A stretch of 64,000 nt of DNA from contig DDST01000138.1 in assembly GCA_002343485.1 (NCBI GenBank), forward strand, positions 48,821-112,820. Direction: 5' to 3'. The translations under genes and the position numbers were made by a program. This DNA is from Proteobacteria bacterium UBA2383. GTDB lineage: Bacteria; Pseudomonadota; Gammaproteobacteria; Competibacterales; Competibacteraceae. Every line of letters starts with the position of its first letter. Position 1 is the first letter of the stretch. Positions 29,657 through 40,321 of the stretch are shown piece by piece. The notes under the pieces were generated by a model. That model was not told where the DNA came from. It did not search any database and was given only the letters and a program-made list of their open reading frames with translations.

Positions 29657-29717
29657 TATGAAATCTACTATTGCAGAAAATGTGGTTTATCAAAAATTGA
29701 ATACAACAAATAAATCG

Positions 29718-29732
29718 ATAGTTTTTATCTAT
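29718..29732. promoter_or_regulatory. Candidate OxyR half-site (ATAG-N7-CTAT)
   Basis: ATAGTTTTTATCTAT matches the core ATAG-N7-CTAT element of OxyR operators, about 100 bp upstream of the katA-leader start and about 20 bp before the divergent large gene. Only one of the two dimer elements is clear. Confidence 0.45.
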
Positions 29733-29751
29733 TAATGAACCGGTAAATGCC

Positions 29752-32700
29752 ATGTTGTTGCAGTTGACAGCACGCGCCTTTCGACGGCGCGTACTCCGGC
29801 CAGCGGAAGGCGTGTTTCTCTTTCATCCCCGCATGTTGCAACGCCTAGTCCGCCGTCACTTGGGCAATGCGCTGAATGTGGCTATCCCGCCGCTGAACTA
29901 CTATCTGATGCCGCGCGAGATTTTGCTCATCGGTCTGGAGGACGAGAACCCCGATGTGTTACTGATCATTGAGGGACTCAATCTGCCTGCTTGGGTGATT
30001 CTTTTGCCTATGCCGTCAGCTCAAGAGTTGGCCACCGGTGATCCTGAGCGCTGGCTACGGGATTACTGGGGGCGCCGGTTCGAAGCGGAGGTGGCACGTG
30101 CCTGGCAAACAGCACGCCACGATAATCAGGACCATCATGTGTTTGGCGCCCAAGGATTGATTCAGCGGATAAGCGGGCCGGCATTTCGCGAAGCGCGAAC
30201 CTTGCTCGAACAGGACCGGCGGGTGGTGTTGGGTTTGAATGACGAAACACTCTGCCAGCAATTTGTTGGTTTCGTCACATATCTTCGCTATTTCGTCCCC
30301 GGTGCGCGGGGATATTTCTTTCCAGCTATTCAGGATTGGGACGGGCTGGATCGTTGGTTAAAAGACAGTGGTCTGGATCTACCGCCACCCCGGCACGGCA
30401 GCCGCTGGCCACATCTTCTGATCCGGAGCCGGCCATCCGGTTTCAACGGCACTCCCGATTACGAGCCGGAACTACCACTCGATCTGCCTTTTGGCCGGAA
30501 CGATCCCGATTTGGCCGGTGGCGCTAATACTATTCTGCCCTTACTAGCAAAAGCGCCTTCTGCTTTCAATAGGCAAACGCTTGCCGGAATAAGGCGAAAT
30601 CGGGTAGTGGCAGAGAACGGGCGGATTGTCTTGCACTTTGAAACATGTTGTCAGGAAGCTTTGCAGCAAGCCTCTAGCTTGACTCGGAAATCCAGTGGAT
30701 TGGTGCCGTTCTGGCACAATCTGATTGGGTATCTGACGCTGGTCATCATGCCACTGATCCCTCTGTTCGACCGATGGCCAGTTGCGTTTAGTCTCAAGGC
30801 AGTGGCAGAGGGAGTGTCTGCTATCCGCCTTCAGGGGTTTCGCCATCGCGTCCAAGCCGCTTTCAAGGCAGAGATGGCGGGTCACTATGGCGCAGCACTC
30901 CAGCATTTGTGCATGGCTGCCCATCTGTACCGGCAAATTATCAGCCGTGTGCTTCCTTCTAACAATCCCCGGTCGAACGGAGAAGAAGGAGATACCGTCA
31001 CATGGACTTTGTGGGAGCGTCAGGAAGAAATCATTGAAGCGCTGGCTCACAATCTTGCCGCAACGTGGAGGCTAGATTCCCAGTCTACCCGTGTGCTGGA
31101 GCATTTGATCCAGCGTTTGCTGGATGAGCCTGCTACGGCGGATTCATCCAGCCCATACTCCCGCCTATTGCACGGCTTGGAGAAAATTTTCCTGGAAGGA
31201 CGGATGGACTGCTACCGGTTGCAACCATTTGTCTGGTTGTGGAGCGGGGGCCGGCAACCACTGCGGTTGGGGTTGCCGTTTCAAGGTCCGCTCAAGGCAT
31301 TGCGCACACTGAATGCTGCGAAAATCCGTCTTGATCAGTTGCCGTGGTCCGGGGCTGAGGTGGCCTACTTTGGTGCGCCTTTGCGAATCTTGGGCGGTCA
31401 CATCAACCAACGGCTCCGCCAGCAGCTACAGCCGCGCTTGCATCATTTACTTAACGCTGCTGGTTTTATTCCCAATGATCTTCATCAGCAAGTTGCACAG
31501 AATGTTCTCCAGGAAGAATTATTCGAGATGATCCTGCAGCGCTGGCATTTACGCTTTACCGATCTGCGCGATGCCGTGGCCCGGAATGAATTACGCTTGC
31601 CGGACGCAAAGTGGCGTGAGTTGCTGCTAGGGGACCGGTTGGCGCATTTTGATCGTCAGGCCAGCGCCGCACTGCCGGGGGTTTATCAACCTGGCGAGTT
31701 CTACCTGAAAGGTTTGCAGCAGTTGAGCGCCCCTTTGTTTGGCACAGCGGCTGGCCGATGGATCACCCGCTTTTTGCTGTTACCGTTCGGCATCGCCTTC
31801 ATTGGTCTGGAGGCGCTGAGTTATCTGCTAAGTGTGATGCCAACAGTGGCAGGTCCAGTACGGCTGGTCAATCCGGGATCGGTGCTGGGAGCCGGCATGG
31901 GATTGATTGTTGTGCTCTACACTGACCGGGGACAGAGGGCGATCGCCGCTGTTGGCAGTGGTTACCGGTGGTTGTTTGCCGGATTCCTGCCCCAATATTT
32001 GGCGCGGTGGCTGCCTTGGGATCGGGCGACCCGCTGGTTTCGCTATCCCTTGGTTCAGAAAGGTTCCCGTTATCTGCTGGAGCCGCTATTGATTGGCCTG
32101 ATTATCGCGCTGCCATTGATCGGTATCTCTGTTCTTTTAAAATTGAATATCAATGAGCTGCCGGCTTTCTTGCTCGCGATTGGCTTCGTTCTGGGCAATA
32201 TTCTCCGCAACAGCCCATCCGGGCGCCAGATATTGGATGGCATTATTACCCGGTTCGTTACCTTCTGGCGGCAGGTTCATCACACGTTGCTCGCCGGTTT
32301 AATTCATTGGGTGATCGACCTATTCAGCGGGTGGATGCATCGCATCGAACAGAGCCTGCACCGGGTTGATGAAGTGGTGAGCCATCATCGTGATGAAAAG
32401 CAGAGCGTCACTATGATCAAAGCTATTATCGGGCCGATGTGGCAGGCGCTCAGCTATCTGATCCATTTCTATACGGCTGTGCTGGTCGAGCCACAGGTCA
32501 ATCCGATCAAACATTTCCCGGTTGTGATGGTAGCCGATAAGTTGATGATGCCGTTTTTTCCTGCGATGACGGTCGCATTGCTGGCGTTGTTAGACCCGAT
32601 ACTGCCAGGGGTCATCCGTTTACCGCTGGCGACGGTGACCGTGTTGTTGTCACCCGGTTTGTTTGGATTTCTGGGCTGGGAATTGAAGGAAAATTGGAAG

Positions 32701-33243
32701 CTGTATCATGCTAATCATCCTGATGGCGTACAACCGGCACATTTCGGGCCGCATGGAGAGACGTTGTACACTTTGTTGCAACCCGGGTTTCATTCAGGGG
32801 CACTACCGCAGGCGTTCGCCGGACTCAGACAGGTGATCAGGCTGGAAAGCGAATATCAACGTCCTTATCCTCAACGCTTACGCCGAGCCGAAGCGCGCCT
32901 GAGCGGGATTCTGGAATCTTTCTATGTATTCGTAACCCGTGAATTAGAGTTTGTGCTCCTGGAGCGATGCCGGAGAGCGGGCTATGAGCAAGCTGAGGTG
33001 GCAGTGGTGAAATGGGCGGTAGCCACTGCTGCGCTCAATCTCCAGGTGGCGCTGTATCTCTTCGGTCAGGAACAGGCAGCGGGTGAACCTATTGTGCTCA
33101 GTCTCGATGGTGCTCTGCGGAGCGACGGTCTTGAGGGTACGATGACCTTGACAGGACCTGTCGAGTTACTGGGTGATGAGGGGGACATCTGGCTGAAAGC
33201 GGAAGCTGCACGCTTTCTGGAGCGGGCAGCCTGCAAGCATTGA
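29752..33243 (+). CDS. Large membrane protein of unknown function (1163 aa)
   Basis: A single long ORF divergent from katA. The first 650 residues are soluble and rich in Arg/Leu (RAFRRRVLRPAEGVFLFHP, LRRHLGNALN). From about residue 670 there are hydrophobic segments: near 670-692 (ITRFLLLPFGIAFIGLEAL), 774-797 (YLLEPLLIGLIIALPLIGI), 804-819, 933-951 and 957-978. A soluble 170-residue tail (LLQPGFHSGALPQAFAG) follows. No enzyme motif, Walker box or known domain is recognised. The ATG at 29752 lacks a clear ribosome-binding site. Codon usage looks like that of its neighbours. It appears monocistronic. Confidence 0.85.
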   Translation: MLLQLTARAFRRRVLRPAEGVFLFHPRMLQRLVRRHLGNALNVAIPPLNYYLMPREILLIGLEDENPDVLLIIEGLNLPAWVILLPMPSAQELATGDPERWLRDYWGRRFEAEVARAWQTARHDNQDHHVFGAQGLIQRISGPAFREARTLLEQDRRVVLGLNDETLCQQFVGFVTYLRYFVPGARGYFFPAIQDWDGLDRWLKDSGLDLPPPRHGSRWPHLLIRSRPSGFNGTPDYEPELPLDLPFGRNDPDLAGGANTILPLLAKAPSAFNRQTLAGIRRNRVVAENGRIVLHFETCCQEALQQASSLTRKSSGLVPFWHNLIGYLTLVIMPLIPLFDRWPVAFSLKAVAEGVSAIRLQGFRHRVQAAFKAEMAGHYGAALQHLCMAAHLYRQIISRVLPSNNPRSNGEEGDTVTWTLWERQEEIIEALAHNLAATWRLDSQSTRVLEHLIQRLLDEPATADSSSPYSRLLHGLEKIFLEGRMDCYRLQPFVWLWSGGRQPLRLGLPFQGPLKALRTLNAAKIRLDQLPWSGAEVAYFGAPLRILGGHINQRLRQQLQPRLHHLLNAAGFIPNDLHQQVAQNVLQEELFEMILQRWHLRFTDLRDAVARNELRLPDAKWRELLLGDRLAHFDRQASAALPGVYQPGEFYLKGLQQLSAPLFGTAAGRWITRFLLLPFGIAFIGLEALSYLLSVMPTVAGPVRLVNPGSVLGAGMGLIVVLYTDRGQRAIAAVGSGYRWLFAGFLPQYLARWLPWDRATRWFRYPLVQKGSRYLLEPLLIGLIIALPLIGISVLLKLNINELPAFLLAIGFVLGNILRNSPSGRQILDGIITRFVTFWRQVHHTLLAGLIHWVIDLFSGWMHRIEQSLHRVDEVVSHHRDEKQSVTMIKAIIGPMWQALSYLIHFYTAVLVEPQVNPIKHFPVVMVADKLMMPFFPAMTVALLALLDPILPGVIRLPLATVTVLLSPGLFGFLGWELKENWKLYHANHPDGVQPAHFGPHGETLYTLLQPGFHSGALPQAFAGLRQVIRLESEYQRPYPQRLRRAEARLSGILESFYVFVTRELEFVLLERCRRAGYEQAEVAVVKWAVATAALNLQVALYLFGQEQAAGEPIVLSLDGALRSDGLEGTMTLTGPVELLGDEGDIWLKAEAARFLERAACKH

Positions 33244-33293
33244 AGCCATCTAGGGGGTATTATTGGATAACATATTAATTTATATATTAATAA

Positions 33294-35450
33294 TTAGTTT
33301 TTCGTAGTTTGTTGGTGGTGATGCAGCAACGCAGTAATTTGATCAACGGGCAAGGGCCGGCTCAAATAGTACCCTTGGATTTCATCACAATGTTTAGCCT
33401 TCAGAAAGCGCAATTGTGCCTCATTTTCCACGCCTTCCGCGATGACGCGCAGCCCCATGCTTCCGGCCATGGCGATCACCGCAGTGGTGATCGCGGCGTC
33501 ATCGGGGCGGGTGTTGACCTCTTGCACAAATGCCTTATCAATCTTAAGGCGATCCAGCGGTAATTGTTTGAGCCGGCTTAGGCTGGAATAGCCGGTACCA
33601 AAATCATCAATGGCCAGTTGGACGCCCAGCATCTTGAGACTTTGCAGAGTACGGGTGGCGCCATCGGGGTCTTTCATCAGCAAGCTTTCAGTGATCTCAA
33701 GCTCCAGAGTATCCGCATCGAGACCGGTCTCTTCCAGGATCTGCGCGACCAGTTCCGGAAAACCCGGCTGCATGAATTGCAGGACGGAGATATTGACCCC
33801 CATGCGTGACAAGCCACAGCCGGTATCCCGCCAGATACGGGCCTGCTGGCAGGCAGTGCGCAACACCCATTCACCGATCGGGATAATAAGCCCGGTTTCT
33901 TCAGCTAACGGAATGAAATCGGCGGGTGATATGGAACCCAGTAAGTGGCTTTGCCAGCGCACCAGCGCCTCGACACCGCAAATCCGGCCGCTGAGCAAAT
34001 CGAGTTGCGGCTGGTAGTGCAGGGACAGTTCGTGCCGTTCGATGGCCTTACGTAACTGGTTTTCCATCGCCAGGCGTTGGAGGGCGGTTTCGTTCAAAGA
34101 GATGTCGAAAAAATGATAAAGATTTCGTCCCTGTTGCTTGGCGGCATACATGGCCATGTCAGCGTTTTTGAGCAATGTTTCTGGATCGTTGCCATCATGG
34201 GGGAACACGGCAATGCCGATGCTGGGTGTAATGAAAACTTCATGAGTTTCGAGCACCACGGGCCGTGAAAGATCCATTTGGATGCGCTCGGCAACGATAG
34301 CGGCATCCTCGCAACGGCGAATTTCGGGGAGAAGCACCGTAAACTCGTCGCCCCCGAGCCGGGCGATATCGTACTCCATCTGCACGGTGTCATGTTCCAA
34401 GCTTGCAATGCTTTCGCGACCTACCGAATCGCTGGCGCGTAGGCTCTCTCTCAGGCGTTCTGCCGTTGCCTGAAGCAAGAGATCGCCAATGCGATGGCTG
34501 AGGGTGTCATTGATGCGCTTAAAGTGATCCAAATCGAGAAAGAGCAGGGCGAGTAAGCGCTCGTGCCGTTTCGCTAGCTTGATCGCTTCACCGAGGCGGT
34601 CCTTGAACAGCGCGCGATTGGGTAATTGGGTGAGACTGTCCGTGAAGGCCAGTTCACGGATGCGTGCCTCTGCCTGACAAAGCTTAGTGATGTCCTGCAA
34701 AGTGCCATATAAGTGGAGAGGGCAATGATCGTTGCCAAACAGCGTCTCAACCTGCTGGCGAACATGGCGCAAGACACCCCGGGCATCCAGAATCCGATAG
34801 TTGATTGCTTGAGAACTCCCGTGTTCACAAACGCGGGTAAACCACTGCCAGGCGTGAGATCGATCTTCCTCGTGAACGAAATTGAGAAGCACGGGCAAGG
34901 GGATATCAGGCGTTGCAGTGTCAAAACCCAGAACGGCGCACACTTCTGCTGAGAGATGGAGATGTTCCTGTCCCCGGCTCCACCGCCAGTATCCTAGTCG
35001 CGCGATGCGTTGGGCATTGGCCAGTTGGCGCTCGCTCTCATGCAGACGAGACATCGCAGCACTGGCCCGCAGCAGGTAACGCACCCGGTGTTTGAGCAAG
35101 GGGTAGCTGATCGGCTTAGTGATGAAGTCGGTGGCGCCGGCATTGAACGCCTGATCGATCGACTCATGGTCATTTAGACCCGTCATCATCAGAATCGGCA
35201 GCAGTGCGCTATCTGGCCGCTGGCGTAGTTCAGCGCATGTGGCAAAGCCGTCCAATCCGGGCATCATCACATCCATGATGACCAGATCGGGAGCAGTGGC
35301 CTCGAAGACCGCTAGCGCCTGCCGGCCACTCTGTGCTTGTTCGACATGAAATCCAGCTTTTTCAAGTGCCATACTTACCAGAGAGCGAACCAAATCGTCG
35401 TCGTCGACCACCAGAATCTTGGTGAGCAAGGAAGAGGAAGCAGCATTCAT
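33294..35450 (-). CDS. Response regulator with PAS, GGDEF and EAL domains
   Basis: A 718-residue c-di-GMP signalling protein. Receiver (residues 10-130) with intact VDDDD acidic residues, Asp in LVIMDVMMPGLDG and Lys in FITKPIS; a PAS domain (about 140-255); GGDEF (about 270-440) with RLGGDEFTVLL; EAL (about 455-710) with EALVRW, DDFGTGYSSL. Both catalytic signatures look intact, so it could make or break c-di-GMP. The GGDEF domain carries an extra stretch of about 22 residues (SVGRESIASLEHDTVQMEYD) just before the active-site loop. It is preceded by the giant hybrid kinase 42 bp upstream, the likely phosphodonor. Confidence 0.93.
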   Translation of the reverse strand: MNAASSSLLTKILVVDDDDLVRSLVSMALEKAGFHVEQAQSGRQALAVFEATAPDLVIMDVMMPGLDGFATCAELRQRPDSALLPILMMTGLNDHESIDQAFNAGATDFITKPISYPLLKHRVRYLLRASAAMSRLHESERQLANAQRIARLGYWRWSRGQEHLHLSAEVCAVLGFDTATPDIPLPVLLNFVHEEDRSHAWQWFTRVCEHGSSQAINYRILDARGVLRHVRQQVETLFGNDHCPLHLYGTLQDITKLCQAEARIRELAFTDSLTQLPNRALFKDRLGEAIKLAKRHERLLALLFLDLDHFKRINDTLSHRIGDLLLQATAERLRESLRASDSVGRESIASLEHDTVQMEYDIARLGGDEFTVLLPEIRRCEDAAIVAERIQMDLSRPVVLETHEVFITPSIGIAVFPHDGNDPETLLKNADMAMYAAKQQGRNLYHFFDISLNETALQRLAMENQLRKAIERHELSLHYQPQLDLLSGRICGVEALVRWQSHLLGSISPADFIPLAEETGLIIPIGEWVLRTACQQARIWRDTGCGLSRMGVNISVLQFMQPGFPELVAQILEETGLDADTLELEITESLLMKDPDGATRTLQSLKMLGVQLAIDDFGTGYSSLSRLKQLPLDRLKIDKAFVQEVNTRPDDAAITTAVIAMAGSMGLRVIAEGVENEAQLRFLKAKHCDEIQGYYLSRPLPVDQITALLHHHQQTTKN

Positions 35451-35492
35451 GTGGGAGAGAGGACCTTGGCTACCTAGAGGCGTAATAGAATG

Positions 35493-38400
35493 TCATATTT
35501 GTTCAAAAGAAAGCTTGGGGGCTTCGGGCAAAGTATCTAATCGCGCGCGGAGTTGGGCAAAAGCCAGTTCTAAATCGGCAAAGGCGGTTATTGCATCTTC
35601 CAGGCGATTTTCCCGGCCCATAGTCTCCAGCTTATGGCATTTTGACGAAAAAATGGCCGCGCCCAAAGTGGTGCTTGCTGACTTTAGGGCGTGTGCTTTT
35701 GCCCGGATTTCTAGGGCATCTGCCGCTGCTATCGCTGTTCGCAGTGCCTCGATTTGATAAGGTGCGTTTTCCAGGTAAAGCTGGATCATCCGGGTCAGTG
35801 GATTGGGCAATCCTTCCCGGCCCAATGCGCGAATTTGCGCCAGTTGGGATTCGTCCAGAATTACAGCTGCTTGGTCATGGCTAATCAATGATGCTGATGG
35901 GGAATCTAGCGCCGGTGGGAAATGGTCTACTGGGGTGTGCTGGGGTAACCAGCGCGCTAACACAGTATCTAGTTGCGCCATAGTAAGCGGCTTTCTGAGA
36001 TAATCATCCATCCCGGCGGCTAAACACAGTTCACGGTCGCCGGCCAGCGCATTAGCAGTCAGGGCAATGACCGGGAGTCGAGGGCCGCCGGATGCCTGCT
36101 CCAGCGCCCGGAGTTGCCGGGTCGCTTCAAAGCCGTCGAGCACCGGCATTTGGCAATCCATCAGGGCTAGAGCGTAGCGCCGCTGGGCGATCATCGCGAG
36201 CGCCTGCGCGCCATCCTCTGCTAATTCAACGTGCAGGCCTAGCTCTTGGAGCATCTCGCAGCCTAACTCCTGGTTTACCGGGTGATCTTCGACGAGCAGT
36301 ACCCGCTGATCATGTCGCGCGGCGTGAGCGGCGGCGGACCGGCCTTTTTGATGTTGCTTGGGCGAGATGACGCCTGCAGCGTCACCTTGCACGATCGCCA
36401 GCAGGCAGTTATACAACTGGGATTCCCGGATGGGCTTGGTCAGATAGGCATGAATTTCCAGCGTCTGCATCCCAGTTTCTTCAGCCTTATTCCAGATTGA
36501 ATGAAGTAAAATGACAGGCAGCGGCGCTATCACTGGATCGGCCCGCACCGCCCGGATCAAATCGATACCATCCATGCCAGGCATCTCCCGGTCGAACAGG
36601 CCCAAGGTGAAAGGGTTGCTTGCCGCGTTCTCGCGGAGTTGCAACAAGGCAGTGCTGGCGCTATCGGCACTCGCGTGTGGAATGCCCCAAGCGGTCAATT
36701 GTTCTTCTAGGATGGTCCGGCTTGTCGCATTGTCATCCACGACCAAGACCCGCATGGTGCTCAATGTATCAGGAAACCGCAGCGAGCGATCGGCGCTCGC
36801 CAGTACTTTAGCCAGTCGCGCAGTGAACCAGAACCGGGAACCATGTCCAGGCTCGCTATCTACTCCGATTTCGCCGCCCATCAGCCCAGCAAGACGCTTG
36901 CAGATCGCCAAACCTAGTCCGGTACCGCCATATTCGCGGGTGGTTGAGCTATCGGCTTGCGAAAAGGATTCAAACAACCGGGTCTGTGCTTCGGGGGAAA
37001 TGCCGATACCGGTATCGCGCACTTCAAATTGCAGCAGGACTTCCGTATCCCTGTCTTCAAGCGCTTTCACCCACAACGCGACCTCGCCCGCTTGGGTAAA
37101 CTTGCAGGCATTGCTCAGCAGATTGGTGACTATCTGTCGCAATCGTCCGGCATCGCCCCGCAGCTTTGGGTATACGCCAGGTGTGATTCCACAAGTCAGT
37201 TCCAGACCTTTACGCTGGGCGCGCTCAGCAAACAACTCAGTCACCTCATCGATCAGTTCACGAAGATCAAAAGGCGAGTTGTCGAGCTCTAGTTTATCGG
37301 CCTCGATTTTTGAGAAATCCAGAATGTCGTTAATGATGGCTAGCAGCGACTCTGCAGAGCGGCGGATATTGCCGGTAAACCGGTGCTGACGCGCCGACAG
37401 TTCGGTATTGGCCAACAATTCGGCCATACCCATCACCCCGTTCATCGGCGTACGGATTTCATGGCTCATCACAGCCAGAAATTGTGACTTGGCCTGGTTG
37501 GCTTCTTCTGCTGCTTCTTTGGCAGCTTGCATCTGGTGTTGTAATTCGACGCGTTCACTGATGTCTTGGGCCACACAGACGATACTGTTTTTCATAACGC
37601 CATCATCAATCAATGAGGCAGATAGCGACACTAAAATGTGACGGTTATCCTTGCGCCGGTAAGCGCAATCGATGCCAGCAACCCGGCCAAAGCGGCGAAT
37701 CTGGTTGAGCCAGCTGGCATACGATGAGTTAGGCTCCAGCGTAACCAGATGTGAAAACTCGATCCCTAATAGCTCACCCTCATTATAACCAAGCCACCGT
37801 GCCATAGCCGGATTGACATCAGTGATGCATCCGGCCGGGTCGAGTACGGCAAGTGCGTCATTCATACTGCCAAGGATATTTTCGACGGCATTCTTTGAGA
37901 TAGTGGTCCTGCGCAATTCCGCGGCCATCCGGTTGAATGCGTTGACTAGTAAGCCAATTTCATCGCGTGAATCGAAAAGTAATGTAATGGGTTCGCTGAG
38001 ATCGCCCGTCTGCTGGATCCGATCCATCGTTTGGCGGATTTGCGTTAAGGGATTAACCACGCTGAGGATTACTTGATGACTAAAGCCGATGGTGAAGCAG
38101 AAGGCAATGCTTATTAGCAGACAGGCCGTCCAGGTGAGTTCACGGCTATTGTTCTGGATAGCAGCGATGGTGCTATGGAGAAAATCGGTTTGTTGCTTCA
38201 CTAAGCCGTGGAGGAGAGGGGTTAGTTGGGCAATCACCGGCGCAGCGCGGGTTGCCATCCAGTGATTGGCGATGTTCCAGTCAGGGCGGCCTCGCAGCTC
38301 CAGCAGTTTGCCGGCAAGTAAAGAGAATTGTTGACGGGCGTTAAGGTACGTTTCAAAAATTTGCTGCTGTTCTTCGCTCATCAGAAAATCCAGTAGCAAG

Positions 38401-39095
38401 AGTTCTTGAGACCGGGTCTGATTACGCATCCACTCCTCACTCCAAGCTTGGTGATAGCGGTTCTCGCCGGTCAGCAAGTAGTCGCGCAGATTGGCCGCAG
38501 CGTTGTTAGCGCTGCCTTGAGCGTGAGCGAGGATAAATGGGAGTTCTCCATGTGATGCATTGGTTTCCCGATGCCGCTCCAGATCGATCAGATGGGTCAA
38601 ACTGTTCGAGAGGATTGAGGAGAGCGGTGCCGCTTGCTCGGTTAGCAACTGCACAGCGGGAATATTGTCTGGCGTCCAGGCAATGTCTTCGATCGCCTGC
38701 TGATGAGCCAGGGCATCGGTCAGAAGCTGTTCGATGCGGGCTAAATCCGCTGCTGGCGGATTCAGTGGATTTGACGGGGTTGCTGTCTGGGTCTTGAGTT
38801 GAGCGAGGGCTGGCAGGATCTCTTGCTCAATGGCCGTGCGCCGTTCTGTGCGGAATTGAGGATCGCCAAGCAGCATCCAACCGCGCAGTGCGGCTTGGGA
38901 ATGTTCGAGTCCGCCCAATATGCGCAGACTCGCCAAGGCCATCGGTGTGACGTGGCGAGTGACCTCTTCCGTCGCCCCAAGATTCTGCTTGACCATGATC
39001 AGGGTAAAGGTACCGGTCACGGTGATGGTGAGAAACATCAAAGCCAAGCCGATATTTAGCTTTGCTCGTAGGGACCAGCTTTTGAGAGGACGCAT
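35493..39095 (-). CDS. Hybrid sensor histidine kinase with two receivers and Hpt
   Basis: A 1200-residue BarA/ArcB-like phosphorelay protein. Membrane segments near residues 15-36 and 345-367 enclose a large helical periplasmic sensor; then HAMP, PAS (about 430-540: [20 protein letters not shown]), HisKA with His in [14 protein letters not shown], HATPase with [17 protein letters not shown] and GGTGLGLAI, a first receiver (Asp in [13 protein letters not shown]), a second (Asp in [12 protein letters not shown]) and a C-terminal Hpt with His in [14 protein letters not shown]. It probably passes phosphate to the REC-GGDEF-EAL protein encoded next. Confidence 0.95.
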   Translation of the reverse strand: MRPLKSWSLRAKLNIGLALMFLTITVTGTFTLIMVKQNLGATEEVTRHVTPMALASLRILGGLEHSQAALRGWMLLGDPQFRTERRTAIEQEILPALAQLKTQTATPSNPLNPPAADLARIEQLLTDALAHQQAIEDIAWTPDNIPAVQLLTEQAAPLSSILSNSLTHLIDLERHRETNASHGELPFILAHAQGSANNAAANLRDYLLTGENRYHQAWSEEWMRNQTRSQELLLLDFLMSEEQQQIFETYLNARQQFSLLAGKLLELRGRPDWNIANHWMATRAAPVIAQLTPLLHGLVKQQTDFLHSTIAAIQNNSRELTWTACLLISIAFCFTIGFSHQVILSVVNPLTQIRQTMDRIQQTGDLSEPITLLFDSRDEIGLLVNAFNRMAAELRRTTISKNAVENILGSMNDALAVLDPAGCITDVNPAMARWLGYNEGELLGIEFSHLVTLEPNSSYASWLNQIRRFGRVAGIDCAYRRKDNRHILVSLSASLIDDGVMKNSIVCVAQDISERVELQHQMQAAKEAAEEANQAKSQFLAVMSHEIRTPMNGVMGMAELLANTELSARQHRFTGNIRRSAESLLAIINDILDFSKIEADKLELDNSPFDLRELIDEVTELFAERAQRKGLELTCGITPGVYPKLRGDAGRLRQIVTNLLSNACKFTQAGEVALWVKALEDRDTEVLLQFEVRDTGIGISPEAQTRLFESFSQADSSTTREYGGTGLGLAICKRLAGLMGGEIGVDSEPGHGSRFWFTARLAKVLASADRSLRFPDTLSTMRVLVVDDNATSRTILEEQLTAWGIPHASADSASTALLQLRENAASNPFTLGLFDREMPGMDGIDLIRAVRADPVIAPLPVILLHSIWNKAEETGMQTLEIHAYLTKPIRESQLYNCLLAIVQGDAAGVISPKQHQKGRSAAAHAARHDQRVLLVEDHPVNQELGCEMLQELGLHVELAEDGAQALAMIAQRRYALALMDCQMPVLDGFEATRQLRALEQASGGPRLPVIALTANALAGDRELCLAAGMDDYLRKPLTMAQLDTVLARWLPQHTPVDHFPPALDSPSASLISHDQAAVILDESQLAQIRALGREGLPNPLTRMIQLYLENAPYQIEALRTAIAAADALEIRAKAHALKSASTTLGAAIFSSKCHKLETMGRENRLEDAITAFADLELAFAQLRARLDTLPEAPKLSFEQI

Positions 39096-39331
39096 TTACA
39101 GACTCCAAGATATTTAATCTATTGTTTTATATATTATTGTTTGGTATATCTCGTCAGCACCGCTGAATAAGCATCAAGAACAATGCGCTACTTATATTAA
39201 ATTTAAATAAATGATACTGCGGGTCGATACGATTGATTTTGTGCTCAGAGCAAAATCCAGCGCTACATCAATAGGTTTGATTCCATCCAAGATGGATTGC
39301 CAGCGCGATCTGAATCACGTTGCGCAACGCT

Positions 39332-39367
39332 GGGTCCTGTAAGAATTACCGGGTCATGTAAGAATTA
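39332..39367 (+). repeat. Two tandem 17-bp repeats before the sirtuin start
   Basis: GGGTCMTGTAAGAATTA occurs twice, at 39332-39348 and 39351-39367, with one difference and a 19-bp period. The second copy ends at the base before the ATG of the sirtuin gene. Confidence 0.7.
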
Positions 39368-40192
39368 ATGAATCTCGATGCCCTGACCAATTTTGTTGAG
39401 CATTATCCACGTTTATTTGTGTTGACAGGCGCAGGGTGCAGTACGGACTCGGGCATTCCTGATTACCGGGATCGTAATGGTAATTGGAAGCGTCAACAGC
39501 CAGTGTGTTATCAGGAATTCATTAGCAGTGAGCGGATCCGGCAACGCTATTGGGCGCGTAGCTTGCTGGGCTGGCCGATGTTTGCGGGCGCCCGGCCAAA
39601 TGCTACCCATTCGGCGCTGGCACGGCTAGAAATGGCTGGATACATCTACCAGCTGGTAACCCAGAACGTGGATGGGCTGCACCAAAAGGCAGGCAGCCGG
39701 CGAGTGATCGACTTGCACGGCCGGCTTGATACCGTCACTTGTCTGGATTGCCGTTATCGAGAACCACGCGAAACATTTCAACGGGCACTGGCACACGGTA
39801 ATCCTAAATTTGCTGCATTAGTGACAGCGATTGGACCGGACGGCGATGCAGACTTGGAGAATGCAGACTTCAGCCAATTTCATACGCCGGGCTGTCCGCG
39901 ATGTGGGGGAATGCTCAAACCAGCAGTGGTATTTTTCGGTGAAACCGTGCCGAAACCTCGCGTTGAACGGGCCTGCCAACGGCTGGCCGAAGCTGATGCC
40001 CTGTTGGTCATTGGGTCCTCATTGATGGTGTTTTCCGGCTATCGTTTTTGCAAACTGGCGGCGGCTCGTGGTCAGCCGATGGCTGCCATTAATCTCGGCC
40101 GCACTCGTGCTGATGGCGAATTGACTCTCAAGGTCGAACAGGCATGCGATGCTGTCTTGTTGGGATTGCTGAGACGGTTGTACGTTCCGTGA
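39368..40192 (+). CDS. SIR2-family NAD-dependent protein deacylase
   Basis: A 274-residue sirtuin. The NAD-binding motif [28 protein letters not shown] and the catalytic His in [10 protein letters not shown] are present; zinc Cys pairs are CLDC and [13 protein letters not shown] follows. The GCST and DRNGNW forms resemble the class II (SIRT4-like) group found in bacteria. It removes acyl groups from lysines using NAD. The start is the only ATG at the conserved N-terminus; the upstream DNA carries a tandem repeat and a weak ribosome-binding site. Confidence 0.93.
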   Translation: MNLDALTNFVEHYPRLFVLTGAGCSTDSGIPDYRDRNGNWKRQQPVCYQEFISSERIRQRYWARSLLGWPMFAGARPNATHSALARLEMAGYIYQLVTQNVDGLHQKAGSRRVIDLHGRLDTVTCLDCRYREPRETFQRALAHGNPKFAALVTAIGPDGDADLENADFSQFHTPGCPRCGGMLKPAVVFFGETVPKPRVERACQRLAEADALLVIGSSLMVFSGYRFCKLAAARGQPMAAINLGRTRADGELTLKVEQACDAVLLGLLRRLYVP

Positions 40193-40321
40193 TGAACAGC
40201 GTAGATCCACAGCAAGATGGTGGTTAGCCCTGCTTTTGAGGAGCCTATGACGATGATTATTGCGTTGAGGGCTGGATAATTTCCGGTGGATTGTCAGACA
40301 CATAACATCGTTTTTTAGAAT

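Noticed and set aside
29538..29753. 71-codon minus-strand ORF overlapping the katA leader
   Set aside because: It overlaps the better-supported 31-codon ORF in another frame, lacks a ribosome-binding site and has shadow-like composition.
36511..37389. 292-codon plus-strand ORF inside the hybrid kinase gene
   Set aside because: It is the antisense shadow of a strongly conserved kinase/receiver region; its Ser/Arg-rich composition is typical of such shadows.
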